Notes under the pieces: model-generated
Seen by the model: the letters and a program-made list of their open reading frames with translations, nothing else
Database searches by the model: none
Told to the model about the DNA's origin: nothing
Position numbers and translations under genes: made by a program
Assembly (NCBI GenBank): GCA_963642885.1
Contig: CAVIJI010000030.1
Coordinates: forward strand, 1 to 27,884
DNA: 27,884 nucleotides
Origin: UMGS1696 sp963642885
GTDB lineage: Bacteria; Bacillota; Clostridia; Oscillospirales; CAG-272
Direction of reading: 5' to 3'
Shown: positions 15,721-24,103 of the stretch, one piece after another
Numbering within the stretch: position 1 is the first letter of the stretch
Layout of the letters: each line of letters starts with the position of its first letter

Positions 15721-17115
15721 TCAGTTCCATTCAGCAGAGAAGCCTGCGTCGAAGTTTCTTCCGCCCCAAGCATCTTTAATTGTTACTACAAAGTAGTTTT
15801 CGCCTTCCTTGAGAAGATCAAGAATCTGAGTCTTATCAAGAGCGAACTTACCATCCTGCCAGTCCTGATTTACGCATTCGCCGTCATCGGTATAAACTTC
15901 GGTACCGTTAAGATAAGCGTGAATAGCGTTATCATATGCACAGTCCCAAACGAATTCATCGCAATCATTAACTGCTGCGAGATCGCTTACTGTAAATGAC
16001 TTATAAAGAATAAGGCCATGGTTGGAGCCTGTCCAGCCTGTTTCTTCCATTATGTTGCCGAAAGGACCGTTGGCTGTGGGCCATGCGGAGAGAGTAGCTG
16101 TATCTGTTGTGAAATTCGGATTTTCGCTGATGAATTTAGCCATTTCATCGGTAGATTCATCGAAGTAACCGCCGGAAACACCACCGTCGATTGTGCCTTC
16201 ACCATCGGTGTAGGGGCAAGCGTATACACTGTAGTGCCAATCGGAACCGCGAGTGAAGTAGCTTACGGATTTCTTTGTGGAGTTCTTTTCGTAGGAAACG
16301 AACATATCGAATTCACGTCCGCCCCAGCAGTTCTTAATGGAAACTGCGATGTAGTTTTCGCCTTCGTGGAGGAAATCTTTGAGTGTCTTGTCTTCTGCCG
16401 TGTTGCACTTGATTTCGTCGTAACCGCCGTTCCAGTCGCCTGTACCGCAGTTAGCGTCAGCAATGTAGAATGCTTCGCCGTTTACGTAAATATAAACGGT
16501 GTTGTCATAGAAGCAGTACATTGTGTAGAGAGTGTCTTCGCTTACGTCATCGATAGTGAATGATTTGTAAGTCATAAGACCGTTCGTGTTAGCGGGATCG
16601 AGAACGAAGTCTGTCTGAGCGGCGAGCATAGAGTTGATGCAGTCACCGAAAGGAGCTTCAACAACATCCCACTTTTCCATCATAGCGGTATCCTTATACC
16701 ATTCGGGGTTTTCCTTGATGAAAGCAGCCATTTCATCGTCTGCTTCTTCAAAGTGACCGTTAGCTTCACCGCCGGCTACAACACCCGCACCGTCTGTGTA
16801 GGGGCAAACAAATGTTGTATAGTGCCATTCGGACATCTGATCGAAAACAGTACCTTCGTTTGTTTCTTCGGGGGCTGTTGTTTCAGCCTCTGTCTCGGGT
16901 TCTGTTTCAGCCTCTGTTTCGGCCTCTGTCTCGGCTTCCGTTTCAGCCTCTGTTTCGGCCTCTGTTTCGGCTTCTGTTTCCGCTACTGTTTCGGCAGTTG
17001 TTTCGGTGGTTGTATCAGCAGTTGTTTCGTTTTCGCTGCTGCCTGAACAAGCTGTAAGAGCAAAAGCAGAAGAAAGCATAAGTGCCGCGAGGATAATGCT
17101 TAAAGCTTTTTTCAT
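15721..17115 (-). CDS. Surface lipoprotein: Thr/Glu repeat linker and two homologous domains
   Basis: The 464-residue protein has a signal peptide with lipobox LTAC (C23). It continues with a Thr-rich segment and an (A-E-T-E)n repeat at residues 42-79, then two homologous domains of about 170-180 residues (about 96-276 and 292-463). Each begins with WHY..VCPYTDG or WHYSVYACPYTDG and ends with NCWGGREFD or DAWGGRNFD. Between these each has GL(M/I)xYKSFT, then a Y/I-VNG-type strand, which is typical of galactose-binding-like jelly rolls that bind carbohydrate. No catalytic residues stand out. A GGAG site lies close to ATG. The gene lies directly downstream of a CotH-kinase lipoprotein gene, with 162 bases and no terminator between. 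The linker resembles flexible surface spacers. The repeat DNA is of imperfect 12-base units. Exact ligand unknown. Confidence 0.85.
   Translation of the reverse strand: MKKALSIILAALMLSSAFALTACSGSSENETTADTTTETTAETVAETEAETEAETEAETEAETEAETEAETEPETEAETTAPEETNEGTVFDQMSEWHYTTFVCPYTDGAGVVAGGEANGHFEEADDEMAAFIKENPEWYKDTAMMEKWDVVEAPFGDCINSMLAAQTDFVLDPANTNGLMTYKSFTIDDVSEDTLYTMYCFYDNTVYIYVNGEAFYIADANCGTGDWNGGYDEIKCNTAEDKTLKDFLHEGENYIAVSIKNCWGGREFDMFVSYEKNSTKKSVSYFTRGSDWHYSVYACPYTDGEGTIDGGVSGGYFDESTDEMAKFISENPNFTTDTATLSAWPTANGPFGNIMEETGWTGSNHGLILYKSFTVSDLAAVNDCDEFVWDCAYDNAIHAYLNGTEVYTDDGECVNQDWQDGKFALDKTQILDLLKEGENYFVVTIKDAWGGRNFDAGFSAEWN
16879..16992 (-). repeat. Coding 12-bp tandem repeats (Ala-Glu-Thr-Glu units)
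   Basis: About nine imperfect copies of a 12-base unit encode AETE inside the lipoprotein linker. Synonymous and conservative changes between copies (for example TCA/TCG/TTC variation on the plus strand) show it is drifting but kept in frame. Copy-number change would alter spacer length without a frameshift. Confidence 0.85.
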
Positions 17116-17196
17116 TTTCGTTTCTCCTTGTGAAAATTTAAAAAATATTTATTTAACTGTGATACAAATCTTTCCGAAAAATCGTATATGAATGTT

Positions 17197-17225
17197 TGTA
17201 TATCTTTAAACACGGTCATATACAA
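17197..17225 (-). promoter_or_regulatory. Possible promoter of the two-domain lipoprotein gene
   Basis: TTGTAT (17225-17220), a 17-base spacer and TATACA (17202-17197), about 80 bases upstream of the start. Each hexamer matches consensus at four of six positions, so it may be weak. Cotranscription with the CotH gene is the alternative. Confidence 0.4.
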
Positions 17226-17277
17226 ATGAGAAAGTATTGGGTTATCACGGTAAATACGAATTAATATCTCCGCAGAA

Positions 17278-19968
17278 TCATCCGATAATTACGGAATCAA
17301 GCTCCGACAGATAACGTACACTCGCGCCTTCGTTGTATGCGCTGTTTTCAATTAAATCGTCAAGCGTAATATCAGATGTCTGCTTTTTAACATATCTGTA
17401 AAGCTCGGTGCATGAGCGGTTTTGCGACAGTATATCCATGAGTTCTGTTTTCTTTACATATCTGACGCCGTCTTTTTCGGTAAAGCAATCGTCGAAATCG
17501 TACGCACGACCGCATATAAGGACATACGGCTCAAATGCGTCGGAACCGAATGTGCTTTTGTCATCTTTAATATGGTTCGCATCGCCCGGCGTAGCCTCAT
17601 CACGGGACAGTTCAACCATATCGCCACCGTCAGGCATTCGTCCCAGGTGAACCGTTTTCGACGGTGAGCTGAGTACAACACTGTCTACAACGTTTTTATC
17701 CGAGTCAAACAGGTAAAGCTCATCGTCGTTTCCGAATGAAAGCGCAATGCTCAAGCCTTCGATACCTTTGCTGTTTGAATAATCGGTCGAGCATATTAAA
17801 GCGTATGAATGAGCCGATATCACTGTGGTGTCGAACTGAACAGCTTTATCGGGATTTGTCTTCTTTCCGATTGACCAACCGGAAAGTGTGATTTCGCTGT
17901 CCGTTGTATTGTAGAGTTCAATCCATTTATAATCAGTTCCGCGGAATATGACTTCGTTTATGACAACCGCTTTCGTTTCCGACTCGGAAACTTCATCTTG
18001 TTTTGTTTCGACGAAAGAAACACTTACAGCGGCGTTGTTTTCGGTGATAATCAAATATCCTTCATCATCGAGATAGCAGTTATCGTATTTGATTTCACCG
18101 ATTTCGTATCCGTCGCTCGGACTCAGCTCGAGCGGTATACGTCTTCCCTGAAGGTATGATCGACTGTCTCCCGACTCGATTGCGTACCAACCGAGTCTTA
18201 CATTGCCTTCTCCTTCAATCGATACTGTAACATCACCGAGTCTGCTTTTTGATGTGTTTTTTGTCATCGAAAGTACATTTGCGGCGCGACTTATCGAATA
18301 TTTTCTCAAGACATCAAAGCCCGAGTTCCAGCTTCCGCGCGATCCTCCGCCGACACCGAGTGAGCTTATGGACACCGCGGTTTCTTTGCCGTTATATACC
18401 TGCATCAGATCGAAAACATGCTCACATCTCTCGGGAGTTACAACCGCACCTGCGAGAGTACACATGTAGTTATAATACAAATCGGAAAACTCTGAGTTTT
18501 TCATGAGTGAGGTATAGACATTTTTCAGAAGAAGACTCGACGAGCCTGCCATATACATATACGGATTTCCCGAAGAATCATACGAGCCGTAGCCGAAGGA
18601 AAGGTCGAGGTCTTTCGTAAGGAAGCGCCATCTTCCGTCGAACACCCCCTCCGCATCGGGGTCGTATCCGTTTTTATTATATCTCCATGCACGAAGGTTA
18701 TTGTCGGGCCAGTCTGTATTGCCTATAAACGATTCGAATGCGATATACTCGATATAGTTTTGTATATCTATCATTTCGGTCGCTTTTTTATAGCATTCGG
18801 GATCGGTCATGTCGTTTCTGCTTATGTACTTAAGAGCACTGATAAGCTCTTCGGCTTCGCCATCCGGTCCGTCATCAAGATACCATCCCGTCGAGCGTAA
18901 AAGCTCCGGTGCCGTTCCCTTGATTGTGCTCAGATATTCCTCCTCAACGCCGTAGTTTGCGAGGAAATAGTCGGCATCATAATCCTCGAGCTGCATTACT
19001 ATGCCATAGTATCGTCCGTTAATATACTCGACTATGGGAGTCATTGCGGGCCTGTCCAAATCGGTACCCTCAAGAAGCATCAGAAGGGAAGGAGTTGTGA
19101 AAATAGCGTTTCCTTCATTGTTAGAGCCACCGCGAAGCAGAACGGTATCACTGAACGCGACGGGTGTGTCGGTATGTGAGCCGCGTAAGCCGTCCCAGAA
19201 CGAATACTCGAATACTCCGCTGTCAGGGGTATAAATTTTTCTCGCATAAAGACGCAGAGATTTTTGTTTGTTGACTCTCGTGTATCCTCCGGAAACTCTG
19301 ATTCCGCAGTTAACATTGATGCCCGCGGTACCGTCTTCGCGGAATACCGTGAGTCCGATGGGGCGTTCCCACTCTATTCCACGTCCGTAATAGTTTGCGT
19401 TATTGTACCATGGCATCCATCCCGTCGGGTTCGGCTGACCGCCGAGTTTACCCGATACAAGAATGCCGGTTTCGTTGCTGTAGAAATTCTTTTTGTCGGA
19501 TATAATCGAATAGACCTGCATTTCGAATCGGTCCTTCGGAGCACTCATATATACAAAATTACAGACTTCGGATATTTGTTCGTCGTCTTTAAAAAGCGCA
19601 CATCTCAGTATAGCCTGTGTTGTCGTTCCGTCGCCGGTATCTCTGTAATTAAGCTCCAAAGAGGTACCTGCTTCATATAAGTTCGAATCTTTTGTCGGAG
19701 CGGAGCAATTTGTGGTATAGCGAAGCACGACACCTTCCGTGGTATCGTATTCGAATGTTATATCCGATGGCTGCTCACCGTCCGTATATATAGCCGGAGA
19801 CGAGCTTGCGGTAATCGAAGAGGTTATTTTCGTTTCATCCGCGACAATTGTCTCGACATCCGCCTCATTCACCGCGGGAGTGCTTATCGAGGCTGTACAG
19901 CCCGCAAGGCACAGTGCTATGACAATTATTTTAAAAAAGGTTAAGGTTCTTTTAAAGATTCGATTCAT
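17278..19968 (-). CDS. CotH-kinase lipoprotein with chitobiase-like and lamin-tail domains
   Basis: The 896-residue protein has a signal peptide with lipobox LAGC (C24) and is probably surface-anchored. Residues 60-140 resemble the chitobiase/beta-hexosaminidase C-terminal module (RYTTNCSAPT). Residues about 150-570 are a CotH kinase domain, with GNTDWPDNNLRAWR (416-429) and KDLDLSFG (452-459); the DxD is the likely metal-binding site. Residues about 667-787 form a lamin-tail domain (NEVIFRG, KWIELYNTT, LSGWSIG). About 110 uncharacterised residues follow. CotH kinases phosphorylate secreted proteins, as known for spore-coat CotB/CotG. The ORF can be extended 18 codons to a TTG at 20022, but ATG at 19968 starts the signal peptide; no strong ribosome site is visible there. 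A promoter lies about 195 bases upstream, leaving a long leader with a hairpin. Context: the repeat-linker lipoprotein follows directly. Confidence 0.85.
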   Translation of the reverse strand: MNRIFKRTLTFFKIIVIALCLAGCTASISTPAVNEADVETIVADETKITSSITASSSPAIYTDGEQPSDITFEYDTTEGVVLRYTTNCSAPTKDSNLYEAGTSLELNYRDTGDGTTTQAILRCALFKDDEQISEVCNFVYMSAPKDRFEMQVYSIISDKKNFYSNETGILVSGKLGGQPNPTGWMPWYNNANYYGRGIEWERPIGLTVFREDGTAGINVNCGIRVSGGYTRVNKQKSLRLYARKIYTPDSGVFEYSFWDGLRGSHTDTPVAFSDTVLLRGGSNNEGNAIFTTPSLLMLLEGTDLDRPAMTPIVEYINGRYYGIVMQLEDYDADYFLANYGVEEEYLSTIKGTAPELLRSTGWYLDDGPDGEAEELISALKYISRNDMTDPECYKKATEMIDIQNYIEYIAFESFIGNTDWPDNNLRAWRYNKNGYDPDAEGVFDGRWRFLTKDLDLSFGYGSYDSSGNPYMYMAGSSSLLLKNVYTSLMKNSEFSDLYYNYMCTLAGAVVTPERCEHVFDLMQVYNGKETAVSISSLGVGGGSRGSWNSGFDVLRKYSISRAANVLSMTKNTSKSRLGDVTVSIEGEGNVRLGWYAIESGDSRSYLQGRRIPLELSPSDGYEIGEIKYDNCYLDDEGYLIITENNAAVSVSFVETKQDEVSESETKAVVINEVIFRGTDYKWIELYNTTDSEITLSGWSIGKKTNPDKAVQFDTTVISAHSYALICSTDYSNSKGIEGLSIALSFGNDDELYLFDSDKNVVDSVVLSSPSKTVHLGRMPDGGDMVELSRDEATPGDANHIKDDKSTFGSDAFEPYVLICGRAYDFDDCFTEKDGVRYVKKTELMDILSQNRSCTELYRYVKKQTSDITLDDLIENSAYNEGASVRYLSELDSVIIG

Positions 19969-20018
19969 ATATGCGAGAAAAGCCGCCTGATTTATCTGTA
20001 AATAATTTATATCGAAAA

Positions 20019-20043
20019 GCAATTCCGGACTAACGGAATGTGC
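20019..20043. terminator. Leader hairpin, possible attenuator of the CotH gene
   Basis: The minus-strand transcript contains GCACATTCCG-TTAGTC-CGGAATTGC followed by TTTTCG. The stem has nine pairs with one bulged base and a short T-run on the minus side, and the complement is followed by TTTTATTT on the plus side. It lies between the CotH promoter (20163-20191) and the start at 19968, so it may act as a weak attenuator. It is short and could also be a simple mRNA hairpin. Confidence 0.3.
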
Positions 20044-20162
20044 TTTTATTTGTGCATCAAAAAAATTGTGAAAACAGTCACGAAGATAATCGGCAGATCT
20101 GTAACCTCCTACAATTATACGACTGACGTTACCGTATATAAGATAAAACTCGTTACAGAGGA

Positions 20163-20191
20163 ATTATATACTAAGCAAACGTAAAAGTCAA
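20163..20191 (-). promoter_or_regulatory. Sigma-A promoter of the CotH-kinase gene
   Basis: TTGACT (20191-20186), a 17-base spacer and TATAAT (20168-20163) on the minus strand. This gives a leader of about 190 bases before ATG at 19968. The leader includes a strong GGAGG-like site (TAGGAGGTTACAG, complement near 20104-20110) with no ATG at a usable distance. The promoter is divergent from that of the MutS-like gene. Confidence 0.75.
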
Positions 20192-20233
20192 TAGCGCATT
20201 CCGCTTTATAAGCTGAGTATTCATAAAATTAAC

Positions 20234-20320
20234 ATTTTCCGAGAATGATAAATTTCCTCTTGTTATTTCATCGGAATTATAGTATAATATGTTAGATAGC
20301 TATAGAATTTTCCGAGAATG
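20234..20320. repeat. 14-bp direct repeat bracketing the MutS-like promoter
   Basis: ATTTTCCGAGAATG occurs at 20234-20247 and 20307-20320, 73 bases apart. One copy lies upstream of the -35 and one downstream of the -10 of the promoter at 20260-20288. Two exact 14-base copies around one promoter suggest a regulator site, though chance cannot be excluded in AT-rich DNA. Confidence 0.4.
20260..20288 (+). promoter_or_regulatory. Sigma-A promoter of the MutS-like operon
   Basis: TTGTTA (20260-20265), a 17-base spacer and TATAAT (20283-20288), giving a leader of about 140 bases to ATG at 20438. It is divergent from the CotH promoter, and the 469-base intergenic stretch holds nothing else recognisable. 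Confidence 0.7.
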
Positions 20321-20437
20321 CGCCGAATAATCAGGGTGCCGCATGTTCTTTTATGCCATACATTTACTTTCATGTTTCGGCTTTTTCATGCGAAAGACTT
20401 CCCGAATCGGCGTTTCAGTAAAATACGGTGGGATAAT

Positions 20438-22121
20438 ATGCCAGAAATAATTGAAGAAAAATTAGATACTTCCGATATAAGCTTACTTTATCCGGATTCC
20501 GATACGCNNNNNNNNNNNNNNNNNNNNNNNNNNNNNNNNNNNNNNNNNNNNNNNNNNNNCGCTCAGACGTCACATGCTGGGCGAAGAAAACGCAAAGCTT
20601 TCTCGTATTACAACGGAACAGCTTGAGCTGGATTACCTTATGGATTTGAAAACATGTGACTTCGGCAGCTTTTATACCTGCGATCCTGATGTGATTTTAT
20701 ACAGACAGGATACATTCGAGGACATGGTTGACAATCCCGAACTGTCGCATATTCTCTTGAAAATGATACCGCTGCTTAACGATATTACCGAGCTCAGACG
20801 AATGGGCAGTGATTCAGCGGCATCTACCGAGGCGTATCTGTACAGTATAACCGAGGTTGAGCTGTACACAAGTCTTCTCGATCTTTTAAGAGACAATCTG
20901 ATTCCGCTTGCGGGTAAATTCAAGAGTGTTGCATTCAGACGGTTTGCGGAAAGAATCAATACTCTTACGGGAAGCGAATACTACAAAAATTTAAATAATC
21001 AGCTCAAGGAGCTCACCTCACGGGTACGTGAGATAAAGAGCGTTACCATAGGTGTAAATTTCGATTCACAGCTGAGAGCGAGCAAAGCAGGCGTTCTTTC
21101 GATCAACAATGAGTACTTTAAATCGGGTGAGCTGCTCGATAAAATGCTCCGCCTTGATTTCAAGAACGACGAAATGACCTGCATAGCACCGCTTATTCCG
21201 TTTAAAAAGGGACAGTCAGATAATCAGCAGAATGCACTTGCGAATGCGTTTAACGGAGCGATAAACGATGTTTTCCGTCAGTCCATACGTTCATGGAAAA
21301 AGGTTATTCAGCACTATGTTCTCGAGAATACGGATTTCCTGATTAGGTTAATGCCCGAGATTGAATTTGTTACAAAGGCAACGGAGCTTCTCATGAAGCT
21401 GAAGGACAGAGGCTGTCCGCTTTGCCATCCCGTTATCAAACCGATGTCGGAGAAAGCGTTTGACGCCAAAGGCTTATGCAATCCGATTGTGGCTATGAAG
21501 CTTGACGCACCTGTTGTTCCGAATGATTTCACATTTGATGAAAACGGTATGATATACGTCCTCACGGGCCCCAACAGAGGCGGTAAATCGGTAATTACCT
21601 GTGCGGTGGGAATTGCGTTTGTTATGGCACAGCTCGGATTGCCTGTTTGTGCCGACTCGTGCGTAATCAGTCCTTGTGATGAAATATTCACTCACTTCCC
21701 GACAGGCAGCGAGGATACGATAGATAAAGGAAGACTCGGTGAGGAATGTTCACGTCTCAGCACGATTTTCGAAGAAGTAAGCGAGGACAGTCTTGTCCTT
21801 TGCGACGAATCTCTTTCATCCACGGGTTCATTTGAAGCGGCGTATATAGCCTCCGAGGTTTTACAGGGCTTCTCTATGGCACGGTGCCGCGGAATATTCT
21901 CAACACATTTACATGATCTTGCGGCATCGGTGGATACAATAAACGCATCCTGTGTTCCGAATGGCGGAGTGAAAATAGACAACCTTGTCGCGGCAATAGA
22001 AAAAGGCTCACGCAGCTTTAAAATATTACGTGAAAAGCCCGACGGAAAGAGCTATGCTCGTGATATAGCGGAAAAATACGGATTGTCACTTGACAAAATA
22101 ATGACAAAAATAAAGAAGTAG
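20438..22121 (+). CDS. MutS-family ATPase lacking the mismatch-recognition domain (spans N gap)
   Basis: The gene starts at ATG 20438 (GGTGGG site upstream), encoding MPEIIEEKLDTSDISLLYP, then enters a 52-N gap and continues in another frame from about 20562 to 22121. The frame change shows the gap length is not exact, not that the gene is broken. After the gap a helical lever region (MutS domain III-like) is followed by a MutS ATPase domain: Walker A GPNRGGKS (about 315 residues after the gap), Walker B LVLCDES and STHLHDL in the H-loop. The protein is about 560 residues, much shorter than MutS (850-900), and lacks the N-terminal mismatch-binding domain. Such MutS-like proteins may work in recombination or other DNA transactions; the role is unknown. 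Lrp and aminotransferase genes follow closely, suggesting an operon. Confidence 0.8.
20508..20559. other. Assembly gap (52 Ns)
   Basis: The Ns fall inside the MutS-like coding region. The codons before and after the gap are in different frames (start position 20438 and the later frame differ), so the true gap length is not exactly 52 modulo 3. Confidence 1.
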
Positions 22122-22131
22122 GGAAAACAAT

Positions 22132-22608
22132 ATGATTGACTTATTGAAAATACTCGAAAACGATGCAAGACTTACTCCCGAAACCATTGCGCTTATGCTG
22201 GATAAAGAAGTCGGCGATATCAAGAAAATGATTGACGATTATGAGCGTGAGGGAGTTATTCTCGGATACAGAACGGAGATAGACTGGGATAAAACGGATA
22301 GAGAGTATGTATCCGCAATGATAGAGTTGAAGATAACGCCTCAGCGCGACCGCGGATATGATCACGTTGCTCAGAAAATATATAACTACCCCGAGGTCGA
22401 ATCTCTTTTCCTCATGTCGGGCAGCTTTGACCTTGCGGTATTTATAAAAGGTAAGACCATGCGCGAGGTTGCGTTCTTTGTCGCACAGAAGCTTGCGACA
22501 ATAGAGGATGTTATTTCAACTTCTACGCATTTTGTGTTGAGAAAGTACAAGGATAACAACATCATATACGGTTCGGTTCCCGTTGATGAGAGAGGAAACG
22601 AATTCTGA
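22132..22608 (+). CDS. Lrp/AsnC family transcriptional regulator
   Basis: The 158-residue protein has the Lrp layout: an N-terminal winged helix-turn-helix (ILENDARLTPETIALMLDKE, then VGDIKKMIDDYEREGVILGY) and a C-terminal RAM/ligand-sensing domain (VSAMIELKITPQ, VESLFLMSGSFDLAVFIKGK). Lrp proteins sense amino acids and form octamers. It sits 10 bases after the MutS-like gene. Its stop overlaps the ATG of the following aminotransferase by one base (TGATG), which points to coupled translation. It probably controls the aminotransferase or amino-acid metabolism, as in many clostridial Lrp-aminotransferase pairs. Confidence 0.93.
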   Translation: MIDLLKILENDARLTPETIALMLDKEVGDIKKMIDDYEREGVILGYRTEIDWDKTDREYVSAMIELKITPQRDRGYDHVAQKIYNYPEVESLFLMSGSFDLAVFIKGKTMREVAFFVAQKLATIEDVISTSTHFVLRKYKDNNIIYGSVPVDERGNEF

Positions 22609-23774
22609 TGCTTGATTATTCGAAAATTATGTCAAACACGGTGCAGGAGATAAAGCCGTCGGGAATAAGAAAATTTTTCGATTTGCTCGACGGAAGAAAC
22701 GATGTCATATCCCTCACCGTCGGTCAGCCTGACTTTATTACACCGTGGCATATTCGTGTCGCTGCGATAGAGTCGCTTGAAAACGGTAAAACCTACTATA
22801 CATCCAACGCCGGTACAATTGAGCTGCGCAGTGAAATATCCGATTACATGCGCCGCAGATTTCACCTTGAGTATAATCCGAAGAATGAAATAATCGTAAC
22901 CGTAGGCGGCAGTGAAGCTATCGATTTATGTGTTCGTACACTCGTGAATCCCGGTGACGAGGTAATAATTCCCCAGCCGTCTTTCGTGTGCTACGGGCCG
23001 ATAACCGCGCTTGCGGGCGGCGTTCCCGTGTACATCGAAACAAAAGAAGAAAACAACTTCAAGCTTACGGCAGAAGAATTGCAGGCAGCTATTACGCCGA
23101 AAACGAAGCTGTTGGTTCTTCCTTACCCGAACAATCCCACCGGAGCAATCATGACGGCACAGGATCTCGAGAAAATAGCGGAAGTATTGCGTGATACGGA
23201 TATTATGGTTCTTTCTGATGAAATATACTGTGAGCTCACATATGGCAGAGAACATGTTTCCGTGGCATCCATCGACGGTATGCGTGAAAGATGTGTTGTC
23301 GCAAGCGGTTTTTCGAAAACCTACGCAATGACGGGGTGGAGACTCGGTTACACTCTCGCACCGCCTGAAATCACCAAACAGATGCTGAAAGTACATCAGT
23401 ATGCGATAATGTGTGCACCTACATCATCTCAGTATGCCGCCGTTGAAGCTATGCGAAACGGAGACGGTGATGTTGATATGATGAGAAGCGAGTATAACCG
23501 CAGAAGAAGATATATTGTATCCGGACTCAGAAGCATAGGACTTGAGTGCTTTGATCCCGAAGGTGCTTTTTACGTGTATCCGAATATTTCATGTACGGGG
23601 CTGTCATCGGAAACATTTGCTAAAAGACTTTTGGACGAAGCAGGAGTAGCAGTTGTCCCCGGAACGGCTTTCGGAGAATGCGGAGAGGGCTTTGTTCGAA
23701 TATCATATGCGTATTCGGTAGAGCATATCGCATCCGCTCTTGACAGAATAGAAAAATTTATAAAATCGCTTTGA
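22608..23774 (+). CDS. PLP-dependent class I/II aminotransferase
   Basis: The 388-residue protein is a fold-type I aminotransferase. It has GQPDF (residues 39-43), PYPNNPTGA with N176, LSDEIY with D204 binding the PLP ring nitrogen, and SGFSKTYAMTGWRLGY with the Schiff-base lysine K237. Length and motifs match the aspartate/aromatic aminotransferase subgroup, which uses 2-oxoglutarate as acceptor. Substrate specificity is not readable. It is translationally coupled with the upstream Lrp-type regulator, so the two likely function together in amino-acid catabolism or synthesis. The gene ends before the promoter of rpmB with no visible terminator. Confidence 0.95.
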   Translation: MLDYSKIMSNTVQEIKPSGIRKFFDLLDGRNDVISLTVGQPDFITPWHIRVAAIESLENGKTYYTSNAGTIELRSEISDYMRRRFHLEYNPKNEIIVTVGGSEAIDLCVRTLVNPGDEVIIPQPSFVCYGPITALAGGVPVYIETKEENNFKLTAEELQAAITPKTKLLVLPYPNNPTGAIMTAQDLEKIAEVLRDTDIMVLSDEIYCELTYGREHVSVASIDGMRERCVVASGFSKTYAMTGWRLGYTLAPPEITKQMLKVHQYAIMCAPTSSQYAAVEAMRNGDGDVDMMRSEYNRRRRYIVSGLRSIGLECFDPEGAFYVYPNISCTGLSSETFAKRLLDEAGVAVVPGTAFGECGEGFVRISYAYSVEHIASALDRIEKFIKSL

Positions 23775-23815
23775 AAAAAAGCGTAAAATTAGATATAAAA
23801 AAATAAAATCTCCTA

Positions 23816-23844
23816 TTGCATTTTGAAATAAAGTGTGTTATAAT
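23816..23844 (+). promoter_or_regulatory. Sigma-A promoter of rpmB
   Basis: TTGCAT (23816-23821), a 17-base spacer and TATAAT (23839-23844) preceded by TGT, giving an extended -10. It lies 52 bases before the start codon of rpmB. Confidence 0.88.
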
Positions 23845-23896
23845 AACATCGTTGACGTTTTGTTTAATGAATCCATTAATGGAGGTGTAACTTATT

Positions 23897-24082
23897 ATGG
23901 CAAAGTGCTGCATCTGCGGAAAAGGCGTTACATTCGGTTGCAACGTTTCTCACTCACATCGTAGAACAAACAGAGCTTGGAAACCGAACATCAGAAAGGT
24001 TAAAGCTGTTGTTAACGGCGAACATACAACAGTAAACGTATGCTCTCGTTGCCTGCGTTCCGGTAAAATAGAGCGCGCGTGA
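23897..24082 (+). CDS. rpmB: 50S ribosomal protein L28
   Basis: The 61-residue protein reads MAKCCICGKGVTFGCNVSHS, then HRRTNRAWKPNIRKV, typical of L28. It belongs to the cysteine-containing, zinc-binding type: C4xxC7 near the N-terminus and C49xxC52 near the C-terminus. L28 is part of the large ribosomal subunit near the E-site. A strong GGAGGTG site precedes ATG. It is a monocistronic unit with its own promoter and terminator. In many bacteria, the zinc-type paralogue is replaced by a zinc-free copy under zinc limitation; no second copy is in the window. Confidence 0.98.
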   Translation: MAKCCICGKGVTFGCNVSHSHRRTNRAWKPNIRKVKAVVNGEHTTVNVCSRCLRSGKIERA

Positions 24083-24103
24083 ACAAATTAAACATTATTT
24101 GAG

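Noticed and set aside
16879..16992. Tandem repeat as a CRISPR array
   Set aside because: Units are 12 bases without spacers and lie in frame in a coding region.
19969..20022. TTG start at 20022 for the CotH lipoprotein
   Set aside because: The 18 extra residues precede a complete lipoprotein signal peptide that begins at ATG 19968.
20318..20437. ATG 20318 as the start of the MutS-like gene
   Set aside because: It is in frame but has no ribosome-binding site and lies inside the direct repeat; ATG 20438 has GGTGGG upstream.
22926..23396. Antisense ORF opposite the aminotransferase
   Set aside because: The plus-strand gene has all aminotransferase motifs; the antisense frame is a composition artefact.
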